Below are positions 1 to 11,896 of a DNA stretch of 64,000 bases, piece after piece; within the stretch, counting starts at the first letter, position 1, and every line of letters begins with the position of its first letter. Under the pieces are notes generated by a model. The model did not search any database, was not told where the DNA came from, and worked only from the letters and a program-made list of their open reading frames with translations. Both the position numbers and the translations under genes were made by a program. The stretch comes from Symbiodinium natans (taxonomy: Eukaryota > Sar > Dinophyceae > Suessiales > Symbiodiniaceae). The stretch covers positions 664,501 to 728,500 of the forward strand of contig CAJNDS010000369.1 in the NCBI GenBank assembly GCA_905221605.1, written 5' to 3'.

Positions 1-98
1 CTGTTTGCAGCGCAGGTCATGAGGTGGCATGTGCTGTCCTGATCAGGTACTTCGAGAGTCGGCCTGCATGAACCTACAGAGAGCGCAAAACACCCCAC

Positions 99-120
99 CC
101 CCCCCCCCCCCCCCCCCCCT
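99..120. repeat. Poly-C tract
   Basis: About 20 consecutive C interrupted by one T. It precedes a GC-rich coding-like block and could act as a C-rich pyrimidine tract. Confidence 0.9.
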
Positions 121-128
121 CCCCGAGC

Positions 129-232
129 TGCGAGACGCCCTGAAGAACGCCTTGACTGTTGCACGCGGCACGCGGTTCTCAAAGAGCCGAGGCTCTTGGG
201 CCTCCGCTGCCCCCGCGAGCGCCGGCATCTGA
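129..232 (+). CDS. Candidate last exon, unknown protein
   Basis: After a C-rich tract ending CCCCGAG the + frame reads LRDALKNALTVARGTRFSKS and runs to a TGA at 230-232. The minus strand is also open here, so the strand is uncertain. No family recognised. Confidence 0.25.
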
Positions 233-1509
233 CCATCCGCGACGAGCGCCGTCGTGACGAGGTGGCCTCCCATGAGAACCCCCGCTAACCTTGAACGCCC
301 TGAATCCTATAAGCAAAAAGCAGGAACAACAGCGTTTTGGGGTGGTCCAGGTTTCATACCTGCCATTTAAGCTACGTAGCTATGTTGATACATCCCATCT
401 AGATGTTTCATGACCGGTCGCCGGTTCACACGACAGGCGTGCGGCATGCATCTTGCTTCACCTCCGGATGTTTGTTATATCTTTGAGTACGTAAAAGGCA
501 CATTGCCTTCTGGCAATGTATCCCGGATCCCCTTTCTCTGTATCTGCTTGTTCTTGTGGCTCAGTGGTGATGCAGTGTGACATAGTGTTGTGTTAGTGTT
601 TGACGACTGGCATTCACTATGGCGCTTCTCAAGGTCCAAGGGATTATTCCCAGCAAAGCATCCCTAGATCCAAGAAGATCATGAGCTGAGGTGCTGGCTG
701 CTTTGGCCACGGGCGCTGCTGGCCGCGTGATGATTTCTGGAGCCTTCTTTGCAAATCCGTAGCTTCACTTCTCGGCTGCGTAGCATGGCTCCATGCCACA
801 TTAGAAGCCTGAAGCAGACTCGCCCCTGAACCAACACAACTCTCCGAACTTAAAAGACCACTCGTTGTGCAGGCTTATGCAAGGCCCCAAACCCTAGCCC
901 TGAAGCGAAACTGTCCTGAAGCCCCTGACGCGCTCCAATAGAAGGAAACGAGGCTCGGTTCCGTCGTGTCTAGGGGTCAAGGGTCTGAAAGGTTCAATTA
1001 ATGTGTTGCGAATGGCCTAGAGTTCCCCATGTTGTCTTAAAAACTGAAGACCCATGTCATAGTGAGAACCTTCCGACCCAGTCCTTGCCTGCCTTGTGCG
1101 ACTGCGAGAGCCGAAAATTCACGGACTTTTAGATGTCATGCCTCAAAGAAACATTTTGCAGATGAGGACACCTACCGACCACGCCGACCAGCATCTCTGG
1201 CTGGGAGCTGCAATCTTTGGGCAAGGAAAACCGGAGCCGCGAGCTCCAGAAGCTTCTGAAGAAAACCGCACCTCGGCAGCTTACTAAACGATATTCCTGT
1301 AGCTAAAGGGTTGTTCCTCAACCGTTGGCGCATGTTTCCCAAGAAGGCAACCCAAGGACGTCTATTCTTAGGGTACCAAAAGATCCCATAGCAGGTTTTA
1401 GAGCAATAAGCTACCTACCAAGAAACCAAAAAGTAGGTTGCGTTTAAGAATTAAAGTTGTGGTGGCTTTTACTGCTTGCTTTTTGAAAGCTTGCGAAAAT
1501 GCATTCCAG
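233..1509. other. No clear gene or repeat
   Basis: Unique-looking sequence without telomeric tracts. Open frames of about 60 codons near 1062-1287 exist on the + strand but have no recognisable motif. Confidence 0.4.
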
Positions 1510-1600
1510 GACCAGTTTCCCATCGAGGCTGTGCTCGAGGGCGATGGGGGCGACCTGGGGCGTCTCAAGTCCTGCCTGAAGGGGTGGCTGCTTGCATGAC
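1510..1600 (+). CDS. Candidate internal exon, unknown protein
   Basis: Acceptor TTCCAG followed by DQFPIEAVLEGDGGDLGRLK and then SCLKGWLL. Degenerate CCCTAAA-type sequence starts just downstream. No family recognised; the frame is coding-like but not tested. Confidence 0.35.
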
Positions 1601-2196
1601 CTAAACCCGAAACCGCGAAAACCCTAAAGCCATAAACCCCTAACCCTGAACCCCCTTAGCCCCTAAACCCTGAACCAGAACAGGCCGATTTGGGGATGAG
1701 GGTTCAGAGATTGTGGCTCAGGGTCGTGGAGCGCACTCCCTGCAGGCAGGTTTCCCCTCAAGGCCTCTAAACTTTTCATGAGAGCTTGTTGCGCGTTCTT
1801 GCTGCTGGGGTGGGGCTGGGCGTTGTTCAGAAAGTCAGGTTCGCCAGTCATCTGGATCTGCCCCCGAGTCAGCTGAACCTGACTTCGCAGCCCCCGCGCG
1901 ACTTCAACGGCAGCCGCTAGATGGAAACTCCGGGTTTCGGGGGTATAGAGATTGATTGCCTCGGCAATCCGAAGCCTGAGTTTTGTACGTTGTCCTTAGA
2001 ATCATCCCAGCAACAGGCCAAGGTTTTCCAGTTTTCGGGGCTGTTTGTCACACGCGCATTTAGAGTACGGACCCTGCTTTGCTCTTGGTGTTTTTTTCTC
2101 GGGGCGATGGGAACCCTCGGAGTGGCGGCAGCCAGCTAGTGTGACAAGAGACCCTATGGCTTCCCTCATAAATCAACCCCGAACCCTCTATATAGG

Positions 2197-2443
2197 CCCT
2201 AAACCCTAAACCCTAAACCCTAAACCCTAAACCCTAAACCCTAAACCCTAAACCCTAAACCCTAAACCCTAAACCCTAAACCCTAAACCCTAAACCCTAA
2301 ACCCTACACCTAAACCCTAAACCCTAAACCCTAAACCCTAAACCCTAAACCCTAAACCCTAAACCCTAAACCCTAAACCCTAAACCCTAAACCCTAAACC
2401 CTAAACCCTAAACCCTAAACCCTAAACCCTAAACCCTAAACCC
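2197..2443 (-). repeat. Interstitial telomeric array (CCCTAAA)n, about 35 units
   Basis: Near-perfect tandem CCCTAAA with one variant unit (CCCTACACC near 2305). It sits between non-telomeric sequences on both sides, so it is not a chromosome end. Confidence 0.98.
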
Positions 2444-2491
2444 AAGCACATGCGCACCCAAGAGGGGACCACAACTTGGTGTCTACTGCAG

Positions 2492-2538
2492 ATGGTCGCC
2501 TCTTCCCATGAAACATTCAGGCCCCAGTGTCGCTTGAC
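2492..2538 (+). CDS. Candidate small exon between C-array and G-tract
   Basis: CTGCAG acceptor, frame MVASSHETFRPQCRLT, donor GTTTATAGGG. It lies between a CCCTAAA array and TTTAGGG-like sequence. Too short to be significant alone. Confidence 0.25.
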
Positions 2539-3165
2539 GTTTATAGGGTTCATAGGCTCGGGCTTAGAGGGTTTAGGGTGTTAGGGGTTAGGGGTTTGGG
2601 GGGTTTAAGGTATTAAGCCCAGTGGACAAACGGGTTTAGGGTTGAGGTTTAAAGGGATATAGCTGTTCGGAAGCTGAAACTTGATGGTCTCGACCAATGG
2701 CTTGAGTTGTAGCCCTTGCAAACCCTGAGAGCCTGCTTCATGTTCTGCTCGTGTTCAGTTGTCTCTGTGTGTGCACCCCAACCATCGCAACGATCTCCCA
2801 AAAAGCCTATTCTTTTCCATCCATGAACGTTGCTTTCCACCCCCCAAAACCTCAACCCCTTCAACCGTAAAAACCCGAACGCCTTCGCGGCAAAACGTGG
2901 AAGATGCGGTCACCAAAAAGGCCTACGGCTGTCCCTCCACCTCCGCATTCCCTGCGACGCCTCCAACCACACTGATTTGGGACCTCCGCCGTGTGGGAGG
3001 CCGGGGTTTGTCTGGGAGGTGCTTGATAAGGGCTGTTGAGTGTGGACGGGGTTGAGGGGTCTCAGGGGTTTTGTGCTCTATGGCAGGATTTGTGTGTTTG
3101 GGATGATTGGGGAGAACCCAAGATGGAAGTGCTCTTGAAGACATTCCCTGCGCGTATAACACAGG

Positions 3166-3260
3166 GGTCGGAATAATTACTAGTAGTATTCCCTTATGGT
3201 CCCTTTCTTAATCTGTATACTTTTCATGATTCACCCCCCCCCCAAAAAAAAAAAAAAAAC
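3166..3260. mobile_element. Copy of a dispersed element sharing sequence with 51471-51520
   Basis: GGTCGGAATAATTAC followed by TATTCCCTTATGGTCC is repeated almost exactly at 51471-51510, and its last part again at 3508. A C9-A16 homopolymer pair lies at 3233-3259. Confidence 0.5.
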
Positions 3261-3320
3261 TCTTGTAATTACTAAGGCGCCCCCCCACATTGCACATCAT
3301 GCCACACCATGCCCCGGCAG

Positions 3321-3433
3321 GCTCCTGAAGGCCTGGCAGAAGACGCCGACGCCCTCGGCCGCCGCGCGGCGCTGCGTGCGCCACGCGGACCTCCGGATGC
3401 CCACGCAAAGGGACGAAGACTTTAAACGATATG
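3321..3433 (+). CDS. Candidate exon, basic protein
   Basis: GGCAG acceptor, then LLKAWQKTPTPSAAARRCVR and HADLRMPTQRDEDFKRY, ending at donor GTCCGGTTTAGGG that opens a telomeric tract. The 8-bp TATGGTCC at the donor (3430-3437) recurs just after the tract (3508-3515). Confidence 0.4.
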
Positions 3434-3437
3434 GTCC

Positions 3438-3504
3438 GGTTTAGGGTTTAGGGTTTAGGGTTTAGGGTTTAGGGCTTAGGGTTTAGGGTTTAGGGTTTAG
3501 GGTT
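3438..3504 (+). repeat. Telomeric tract (TTTAGGG)n
   Basis: Nine to ten units, one with GGGCTTAGGG. It is flanked by TATGGTCC on both sides. Confidence 0.97.
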
Positions 3505-3865
3505 ACTTATGGTCCCTTTCGGGGTGCCCGAAATAAGAGGGGTGCCGGCTTATAACAAGGATCCCAGAAAGGAAATCGCCAAAGGCAGGGCTTCCGAAAA
3601 ATAAGGCTGCCCTTGTTTTCGGGGGTCTAAGTGTACATAGGCCCTTAATATAAGGGGTGTATGGGGTCCCCTTTGAAGGGCCCATACTAAGGGTCCATGT
3701 AGCTTCCTTAAGAGGAGGGGGTGCCCCTATCATGAGGATTATTTTGTGGGGGAAATACGGGGTACGCACGAAAAAAGAAACCCACATGGGGAATTCTCGG
3801 GCGCCTGGAAACAGTCAATGTGTAGGGTCTTTCGAAGAAGTGGACTAGGGTTTATAGGGTTTAGG

Positions 3866-3966
3866 TTGGGAGGTTCCCGCTTATACTAACAGTCCTTAAT
3901 GGGAATAAGAATCGGGGGTACTATAATCCTATTGAAGGACTGTTAGCATAAGGGGGAACATCCCAA
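3866..3966. mobile_element. MITE family B (hAT-like), nested in telomeric repeat
   Basis: 101 bp with inverted ends starting TTGGGAGGTTCCCGCTTATA, including ACAGTCCTTAAT. Both flanks read GGTTTAGG (3858-3865 and 3967-3974), an 8-bp duplication or two telomeric phases. Confidence 0.75.
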
Positions 3967-4012
3967 GGTTTAGGGTTTAGGGGCATCCTTCTGAGTAGCG
4001 AAGACTCGGCAG

Positions 4013-4059
4013 ATCTTTACGGACCTAGGATTGTGGATATGCCACCTTACTTCGACCCA
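4013..4059 (+). CDS. Candidate exon, unknown protein
   Basis: CGGCAG acceptor, frame (D)LYGPRIVDMPPYFDP, donor GTAAAC at 4060. The same frame stays open beyond the donor to a TAG after about 17 more codons. Confidence 0.35.
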
Positions 4060-4159
4060 GTAAACTGCAACCGAAGCCTACATGACCACTATTGCTCACT
4101 GATTTAGCAGGGTTTAGGGTTTTGGGTTGATGGTTTAAGGTTTAGGCCTCAGTCCGTGC

Positions 4160-4390
4160 TTAAAAGGGTTCAGGGTTCAGGGTTTAGGGTTTAGGGTTTA
4201 GGGTTCAGGGTTTATAGGGCTTAGGGATCCCGGAGCCAGGACTTCACAACGGGCGCGCTGATCTGGGCTAGCAAGGTCGAAAAAAAAAGCTCTGCGCTGC
4301 CCCCCCCGCCCCCCCCCTGGTCCCTGATTAGGGCTTAGAATTCAGGGTGTAGGGTTTAGGGTTTAGGGTAGGGGTTTAGGGTTTAGGGTT
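4160..4390 (+). repeat. Broken TTTAGGG tracts with a candidate 36-bp exon (4240-4275)
   Basis: Degenerate G-strand telomeric sequence. A short block reads DFTTGALIWASK between CCAG and GTCGAA, too short to be conclusive. An A8 run and two C7 runs follow. Confidence 0.5.
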
Positions 4391-4810
4391 TCGACCCGCC
4401 CCTGATGCTTGCTTTTGAGATCACCAGCACCGATGCCGACAGACGGCGGGGCCAGCTGCATCTGCTGCTTCTGACTCAGCCTCAGTGTGATCCTCTAAAA
4501 CCCAGGGGCCCAAGTCAACAAGGCCCAGAAGGACCCAAACCCCCTGTAGGCTGTGCAGAGGAAAGCCCTTCACTCAGTTCTTAGGTAACATACACAAACT
4601 AGGTTGGGGCCTTCAGGATACTTGCGAGTGCTTAATGCTAGTAAGGAATACGGGAATTAGGCAATTAGGCCGGCACCTTATCTCCCCTTCTATACCCTAG
4701 CCAAGTCCGTATAACCGATAACCCCAACCCTCAACCCTCAACCCTAACTTCCCTCAAAAGAATGCGAAACAAAGTGAAGTCGTAGATGCTGAAAGCCACG
4801 TCTTCTGCAG

Positions 4811-4867
4811 GATCCGGCTGACTCCCGGGGTCCGGGAGCCCTGATTGGGGTGTGGCAGCAAAGGGGG
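4811..4867 (+). CDS. Candidate exon ending at GTTTAGGG
   Basis: TTCTGCAG acceptor, 19 codons (DPADSRGPGALIGVWQQRG), donor GTTTAGGG. CCCTCAA/CCCTAAC units lie upstream and TTTAGGG downstream. No family recognised. Confidence 0.35.
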
Positions 4868-5997
4868 GTTTAGGGTTTAGGGTTTGCCTCTGGAAGGAGT
4901 ATCGTGTAGTGTCGACTTGGTCCATCCTGCCGAGCAATGTGGACTCACAGTGTTCTTCGGTTTGCGGGTCTGCTGGTCTCTGGTGACTAGCGACTGGCGC
5001 GGCCTCAGTCCTGGCATGAAGCAGCTTCCAGTTCAAAAGGGTTTAGGGTTTAGGGTTTAGGAGGTTGTCGGAGTCTAGAATGCATCGTTGAATTTCAGAG
5101 GAATGAAGGCTTTCGGGCAGTGCCGGAGGATGCTGGTAGGTGCCGGGACACAGATGTTGGCTGTAGAGTGTGGGATAGAGGGCCGAACTTCTAATGACTT
5201 GTGGCATTGAGCGGTTTAGGGTTTGGGGTTGAGGTTTTACTGGTAGGGTTTAGAGGGTTTCGGGTTTAGGGAATCGCTGTTCCTGGAGGCCTGTTGCAAG
5301 AAGTGTCCTGGGGCCTTGCCGCGTTGGAGAGTGAGGGCGCTAAACCCTTAAACCTTAGATCCAAGATACAGCCTACTCCAGAACTACGCATCCTGCGCGC
5401 ACTCCCGCCCACCCCCCCGGCCATCTTTTGCAAACGGACGTCCCATCCTCAGAGCCTCCAAAGCCTCCCCTCCTGAAATCCTCAAACACCGAAACCCTCG
5501 CTTCAGGCAACAGGCTTCGCCTCGAATGCGAGTTTAAGAGACTAAAGACCGAACCCTGGCATTTTGAACCCCTGAAATTCTGTACGAACTTTACGAAACC
5601 CTCGACCCTAAACCCTAAACCCTAATTGAAACCGCAACCTTAAACCCCATTCGAGACAAGTGGGCCAAGGCGCTCTGCCACGGCGAAGGCCTCTCTTCTT
5701 TCCGGTTTGCAGCTGCCGGGTCGGGGTTCGTCTTTCATGGGTTTCCCTACTACCCCCCTCTCTGCTTACCCCCCTGGGTTGCCCCCTAGGTTCCCCCCCT
5801 AAAGAACCTTGTTTAGACTCAATTAGCCTTAAATCCTTATAAAAAAAAGGGGGAACCGAGGGTGGTAGTCTAGAGGGGGGGGTAGTAGGGGAACCCATGA
5901 TTCTTGGGCTGTTGACCTACTGTATGAACTTATAAGGGTCCAAGGGGATGGGTCGGGGTTGGGTGGGTGTAAGGTTTAAGGGTTTGGGGTCTTTGGG

Positions 5998-6018
5998 TGT
6001 GTGTGTGTGTGTGTGTGT
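5998..6018. repeat. (GT)n microsatellite
   Basis: About ten consecutive GT units within a degenerate TTTAGGG context. Confidence 0.95.
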
Positions 6019-6499
6019 TCGTTCAAGTATGTCCTTACTCCGCCTGAATCAGCCCTGTAAGTCCTCCCGGTACCTCATCCCGATCCCAGGCACACCACCA
6101 GCCCTTCTGCTGGGCAGCCCCCGAAAGAGGACGCCTTCCAGTGGCAGCCCTTTTCGCTCTTCAGCCAAAAGCAACCACGACGACGCCCAGGGTTGGGGAA
6201 AACATGTTGGGTTTAAGACGTTTAAGATTCATCTCGGGTAGAGAACTTCAAACAAGGCGAGCTTCGCTGTCATGCGATGTCCCTCAACAAACTCCGCCAC
6301 TCCCCCTGCCCCTACACCCCCGTCAGGAGCCCCCTCGAAGTGGCATGCCACCCCCTCCCCCACCCAAGAGACGCCCGGAGCCCAGAGCATGCAGGGAAGG
6401 CAAAGGGTTTGCGACTTGAATGCCTGGGCGACGAAGCTGGCGTAGTGCTTTGCCCTCTTTACAAGGAGCAGTTGGGTTGCAGATTTCATGTGATTTGAC

Positions 6500-8340
6500 A
6501 TGTGGGCTAAACCGGCTAAACCCCAAACTTCAAACCCTAAACCCCAACCCCAAACCCCAAACCCCAAACCCCAAACCCCAAACCCCAAACCCTAAACCCT
6601 AAACCCCAACCCTAAACTTTAAACCCTCAGCCACACACAGCAAGGAAGCACAGAGGCCCCAAAATAGGGCCGAGATTGTCATCGTACCTCGGCAGCTCTG
6701 TCTCAGGGTGCCTAAAGTGCTTCAGTTGAAGATAGGGCCTCTCTGGTTGAGACCTGCCCAGCTGTAGGGTTTAGGGTTTAGGGTTTAGGGTTTAGGGCTT
6801 AGGGTTTAGGGTTTAGGGTGTAGGGTGTAGGGTATGACATTCCTGGAAGCCCTAGGCTCCAATGTGGTCCTGAGAATTGAAACCGCGAAGCCCTAAACCG
6901 TGCACGCCCCGCGGTTGTGTTCTACCCAGGCGCTCGGCTGCCTGTGGATTAAGGAGTCGAGGGTGCTGAGAGGAATATCAAGGGGCGGGTCTGGAATTTT
7001 GTTTTTTGCCTTTTTGGTCCCTAAGACCTCAAACTTTTTGGTCCCTAGGACCTCAAAACCCTTAAGCCCCAAACCCTACAGCACCGAAGAACTCTACGCC
7101 CTGAACCCTAAACCCTAAAACCCTAAGACCCTAAAACCCTAAAGCCCTAAAACCCTAAACCCTAAACTCTCGACCACGGCAGCAACTTTGGCTTCGACTC
7201 TCAGCCGTAAAGACCTCCTGCCCCACTGTCGCCGCCGACCCCGCCGCCATGTGCAAGTGGCCCGGGCCTTAGAATCCTGCACGTCCTCAACAGGCGATAC
7301 ATCCCAACCCCCCCCCCCGTCCTCTAATCATAAGAACAGTCACACAGCAAAACCAACAAGGACATGCATAGATATGAAAGTGCAATGTTCGAAGCCTGCC
7401 AAGCCTCCAACCACCCAAAAAACACAACCCCGAACATGCAAACCCCCCTCATTCCCCACCCCTAAACGCCACCAAGGCGGGCGGCACCCCAAAACACCTG
7501 AGCCCTAAACGGCCCCTAAACCCTAGCCCTAAACCCTAAACCCTAAAACCCCCTCAACCCCTAAACTGAACCTTTGCCAGACTTCAGCCTTCCCCTTCGC
7601 GCGAGTGTGAGAGTCGAAGCATGTCCCAGCATAGCACTTCCCTTACCACTCAAAGGGCCCATGGGTTCAGAGTTTAGGGTTTAGGGTTTAGAGTTTAGGG
7701 TTAGGGTTTAGGGTTCAGGGTTTAGGGTTTAGGGTTTAGGGTTCAGAGTTCAGGGTTTAGGGTTTATAGGGTTTATAGGGTTTATAATTAGGGTTTATAG
7801 GGTTTAGGGTTTAGGGTCAAGCAGGGTACTGCTCCTCTGTACATGTGCTGTGTGCTGAGAGCCACGGCTTTCATTCCACTCAATCCCGGATGTTTAGGGT
7901 TTATTCCCTGTGAACCAGCTGTAAGATTCTGTAAGATTGTCTTATCAGCTGAGAAGGAAACCTTTAAAAAAAAGCCTGCATTAAAAAATCTACCGCACAT
8001 GTAATGTTAATTTTTGTTTGGCCCAGGGTACTCAGCAACTAGTGTATAGTATCTTTGGAGAACATTGAATCTTAGGGGTCTTAAGGGGGGAGGGCGTTGA
8101 GACACATTGAGACCCAAACCCGAAAACCCGAAAGACGCAGGTCCCGCCAGGCGGGTGGCAGGACAATCCGAAACCACTCATTGAAGCCTTAAACCCCCAA
8201 ACACCTAAACCGAGAACCCTTAACTTAGTAGCTGAATGAGTAATTACACCTTAATCACACTTTTTCGGATATTATAATCCTCTATAGAACTGAAAGTGTA
8301 GACTTTTCTTTGGGCTTCTGAACTCAGCAACTAAGTTAAA
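6500..8340. other. Mostly degenerate telomeric sequence
   Basis: Runs of CCCCAAA/CCCTAAA (6526-6630, 7097-7172, 7503-7560) and TTTAGGG (6765-6835, 7672-7818), with small unplaced blocks. A candidate short exon at 6930-6962 (ALGCLWIKESR) has CCCAG and GTGCTG borders. No larger gene seen. Confidence 0.5.
8221..8337. mobile_element. MITE family R
   Basis: Inverted ends TAACTTAGTAGCTGAATGAG and GAACTCAGCAACTAAGTTA. A second copy is at 22017-22113, and a half copy ends at 8042 (GGGTACTCAGCAACTAG). Confidence 0.7.
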
Positions 8341-8348
8341 GAATGCAG

Positions 8349-8446
8349 GTACTGCACCAGCTCGGGCCCATCCACGAACCTCTGCTGCCTGCACTGCGGC
8401 GCGCATTACTGCGCCCCGGCACATGTGCTGATCGAGGGCTGTTTTG
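8349..8446 (+). CDS. Candidate zinc-finger exon (possible UBP-type)
   Basis: ATGCAG acceptor, then YCTSSGPSTNLCCLHCGAHY and CAPAHVLIEGCF, donor GTTTTAGGGG opening a TTTAGGG/TTTGGGG tract. The NL-C-CLHCG-C spacing recalls the UBP zinc finger (NLW-C-CG-C). This is a motif resemblance only; two other frames are partly open. Confidence 0.4.
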
Positions 8447-8743
8447 GTTTTAGGGGTTCGGGTTTGGGGTTTAGGGTTTGGGGTTTAGGGTTTGGGGTTT
8501 AGGGTGCAGGGTTTACAGTTTAGGGATACAAGGGTTGTATAGGGTTTTATCGTGTAGGGTTTGATTCGGGCCAGAGTGTTCAAGTTATGGATTTGCGTTT
8601 AGTCAGGGGACTGTAGAGGGGCTTCAGGGGTCTTTGTGACGCTATGGTGCGCAACTGAAGATAGCGAGGGTTGTAGGTGAGCAGCTGCATGTGCCTAAGC
8701 CCACACTGTAACGAGACGGGAAACACTCCCTGGCTCTCCAAGC

Positions 8744-8760
8744 CCCCCCCCCCCCCCCCC
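8744..8760. repeat. Poly-C tract
   Basis: About 18 C followed by AAACC. Confidence 0.9.
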
Positions 8761-9016
8761 AAACCTCCCGAAACCCCAAACCGCCCCAAGCAGTCAAGCA
8801 ACCCTAATAACCCCAAACCCTAAACCCTAAACCCCAAACCCTAAACCCTACCCTAACCCTAAAAACCCCAAACCCTGGACCCTTCTCCTCCTCCAACAGT
8901 CCCCTGAAGAGGCGGCGCTTGCCTTCGAGGTGAAGCCGGGAAAATGGAGTCGCTCGTCAAGCGCCTTGGACCTTCTTCTGCTTCAAAGAGGATTTGTTTT
9001 TGGGTCCTTAAGGGAT

Positions 9017-9122
9017 GGTTAGGGTTTAGGGTTTAGGGTTTAGGGTTTAGGGTTTAGGTTTAGGGTTTAGGGTTTAGGTTTAGGGTTTTAGGGTTTAGGG
9101 GAGGGAGGGGGGGGGGGGGGGT
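9017..9122 (+). repeat. Telomeric tract (TTTAGGG)n ending in poly-G
   Basis: TTTAGGG units with some TTAGG deletions, then a G14 run. Confidence 0.95.
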
Positions 9123-9527
9123 AGGTCCCTAGCAAAATTTAGGGAAACTCAAGGGAAGGGGAGCCTCAGGGAGTGGGTTTAGTGTTTAGGCTTCAGGGTT
9201 TCGGGTTGGGGGCTGAGGCTTTGGGGTAAGGGTTGCTGGGTGTGGGGTGTAGGTGTAAGTGTACAGGCTCTAGGGTTTAGGGTTTCTGGGTTTGGGGTCG
9301 TAGCGTTTAGTCAAAAGTGCGGAGGCATAGATCAACAATGGGCATGTGTCTGCAACTGTAGGATACTTGCGGCCGCTCGGCCTTTCATCCTGCGGCGGCT
9401 TCAACCGAGTCAAAATGACGGGTTTTCAGAGAAGGCAAAGCCATCCTTTCCCTTTACCCTTGCTTGGTAGAGCCTTTTTGCCATGCTTCTGGTTCAAAGT
9501 GGACCAACCCCGTCCTTTGTTATGATC

Positions 9528-9628
9528 TCTTACTTCTCCAACAGCTGACTTTAAGTTTTTTTGGGTTTCCTTATTTAGTAGGAAAAAAAGTTTAACCTTT
9601 TTTTCCCTTGGTTCTTGGAGAAGTAAGA
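9528..9628. mobile_element. MITE family C
   Basis: 101 bp with perfect 14-bp inverted ends TCTTACTTCTCCAA / TTGGAGAAGTAAGA. Internal AAAGTTTAACCTTTTTT is shared with the partial copy ending at 20262 and with family E. Confidence 0.8.
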
Positions 9629-9961
9629 TGTGGGAAACAGGCTACCAAGCTTATAGGCTTCTTCCCTATTCAAGACAGTGAGGCTTGCGGGCCCCTATCA
9701 GGGTAGATGGACCCTGCAGCCTTGCGCATGCGTTCATCCCATCTACAGGTCCCGCCTCCCCCCCCCCCCCCCCCTTCAGCATCCTTGTGCGTATTATGAG
9801 TATCTACTTGTTTGTGCCTTACCAGGGGGTTCCCAGATAGCATCTTCGTAGTGCCCAAAATATAAAAAGGGGCTTCCTGGGTTGCAGGTTTAGGGTCCTA
9901 GTATATACCACAGAGGTGTATATGGATGCTGGGGTCTCTCCCCTTTGGGGTTCCTTGCCAG

Positions 9962-10033
9962 GTGCGCGGGCTGCGGAAGGAAGCCTGGCGCAGCTTTCCT
10001 TACAGAAGCAGCGTAGAGTTGAATGCTTGTGAC
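9962..10033 (+). CDS. Candidate exon, unknown protein
   Basis: TTGCCAG acceptor, 24 codons (VRGLRKEAWRSFPYRSSVEL then NACD), donor GTTCGG. A TTTAGGG tract begins at 10081. No family recognised. Confidence 0.35.
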
Positions 10034-10256
10034 GTTCGGGAAAATGGGTTTTTTTTTTGGGGCTTGAGGTCAGGGCGCTTGTTTAGGGTTTAGGGTTTAG
10101 GGTTTAGGGTTTTTCTGGATATGGAAGTTCTTGGCCTCTGAGACGACCTGGGCAAGTTTTTTACCATCATTGCATGGCATGTAAAGCCGGGCTTCTGCTC
10201 ACCACACCTTCACGCTCCAGCAACGTCGCCGTGCTTTAAGGGGACTTCTTTGAGTT

Positions 10257-10313
10257 CAGGGTTTAGGGTTTAGGGTTTAGGGTTTAGGGTTTAGGGTTTA
10301 GGGTTTAGGGGCT
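10257..10313 (+). repeat. Telomeric tract (TTTAGGG)n
   Basis: Eight clean units. Confidence 0.97.
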
Positions 10314-11072
10314 GAGGGTGGTCCCTAAACCCTGAACCCAAACCCCTTCATGGCTCAAGACTTGTTGCTGCCCTGAGCTCAGGTCAAGAGCAGAACCGAC
10401 CGCAACTCTTGGACCCCGGCAGAACATGTGGGTTATTTGTTATTATACATTTATCCAAGAATAAAAGCTATTTGTTTCTTCAGTTTTAACCCATATTTTT
10501 GATGGGTTCCATTACGTTTTTGATTAGGGTTGAGGCTTGAAGGTTTCCAATATGTTCGGCAAATAGAAGGCCCAAGGATTTGGGCTTTTTGGTGGGCGAT
10601 GGGATCTTGTGTCGATCTTTGTAGAACTCGACATCATGATTGTTGTAAGTTGTAAATTGAGACAGTGGAGATTCGGACTTTCAGGGTGACGTGAGGGTTC
10701 GGACATCATCTGAAAGGCCAATCCCCCACCATGTTTGTGCTGCCCTAAACCTGTCTGCCTTTGAATGCACAAAGGGTCGAAACCATACTCTCGCACAAGG
10801 CGTCATCGATGGAAGCGTGCAGGTGGATTAGGAGATGCGAACAAAGGGATCTGTTCTTGCAGAAGACGTACATTCACGTATTATGCGCATGTGTAGCCAA
10901 ATTGAAACAACTGGCTTTCCAGAAATCTTTGCCAGCTGGGCAGCGAAAAGACAAACCAAGTGCACATGGAACACAAGAGGTGCGCAATGTACACCTTGAA
11001 CCTTACCTCTCAATGTCTCGGCCATTGGGTTGACCGGATATTCAGCTTGTCTGGGCGCCCTCTAAACCCGAA

Positions 11073-11168
11073 ACCGGAAACCCTAAACCCTAAGCCCTAA
11101 ACCCTAAACCCTAAGCCTAAACCCTAAATCCTAAACCCTAAACCATAAACCCTAAACCCTAAACCCTA
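11073..11168 (-). repeat. Telomeric tract (CCCTAAA)n ending at a 3' splice-like site
   Basis: About 13 units with a few variants. The last unit runs into CCCTACCAG and then the coding-like block 11173-11258. Confidence 0.95.
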
Positions 11169-11172
11169 CCAG

Positions 11173-11258
11173 GACCGCGGTGTGCAACGCCCCGTGCAAC
11201 GAGCGCGGAGGTCCACGCGGCTTGGCGTGGACGGAGTTTCCCCATGACCACTTTGCTG
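11173..11258 (+). CDS. Exon candidate bracketed by telomeric arrays
   Basis: Exactly CCCTACCAG / exon / GTTTAGGG. Frame: TAVCNAPCNERGGPRGLAWT then EFPHDHFAG. The paired C-X3-C motif suggests a small metal site but no family is clear. This is a type example of the arrangement C-array, exon, G-array seen across the window. Confidence 0.5.
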
Positions 11259-11896
11259 GTTTAGGGTTTAGGGTTTAGGGTTTAAACCAGGCACTTTCCT
11301 GCGACTTATTCGGGTAATTTCGGGTACTTTAAGCTTTGGGGGAATTCGGGCAATTTGGGCAAATGCAATAAGTAGGGTAATTAGGGTCTAAACATAACCC
11401 CTACTTTGCTGGGCCTGTATTTACTACCCTTAATTCGTAGGTGTCGGTAAAGTACAAGTGCAAGCCCGATTGGGTTCAGTTACTCCAGGTTTAGGGCGTT
11501 AGGGGGCTCTTTTGGTTATTTGTTTAGCTAGGCTTAGGGTGCTGCATGGGGATGAAGGAGTAGTTGCACTTTGGAGATATCCTACCAGGACACCTCGTTA
11601 ATGCAGATTCATCTGCAGCAATGCTGTGGGATCAAATGCCAGAACAGTTGGTTTAAACCTGGTCTTAGGATCCCATACGATGTGTTTTTGTTTGGTAGTT
11701 TCGTAGGTTTAGGAACCTAAGGACAGGTTTAGGTTGCGGGGTTTAGGGTTTCGGGTTACCGGGTCTAGGGTTTAGGGTTTAGGGGTCTGAGCAAGTTGAG
11801 GTTACGACGAAGATGATGGCCATGGGCTCGGACGGGGCGTGTCGTGCAACATGCTACATGTGTGACTTCTCGCGCTGCCAGCCCTTGTTGCTGTTT

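Noticed and set aside
2197-2443. Chromosome end
   Set aside because: Unique sequence, MITEs and coding-like blocks continue on both sides, and tracts of both orientations follow.
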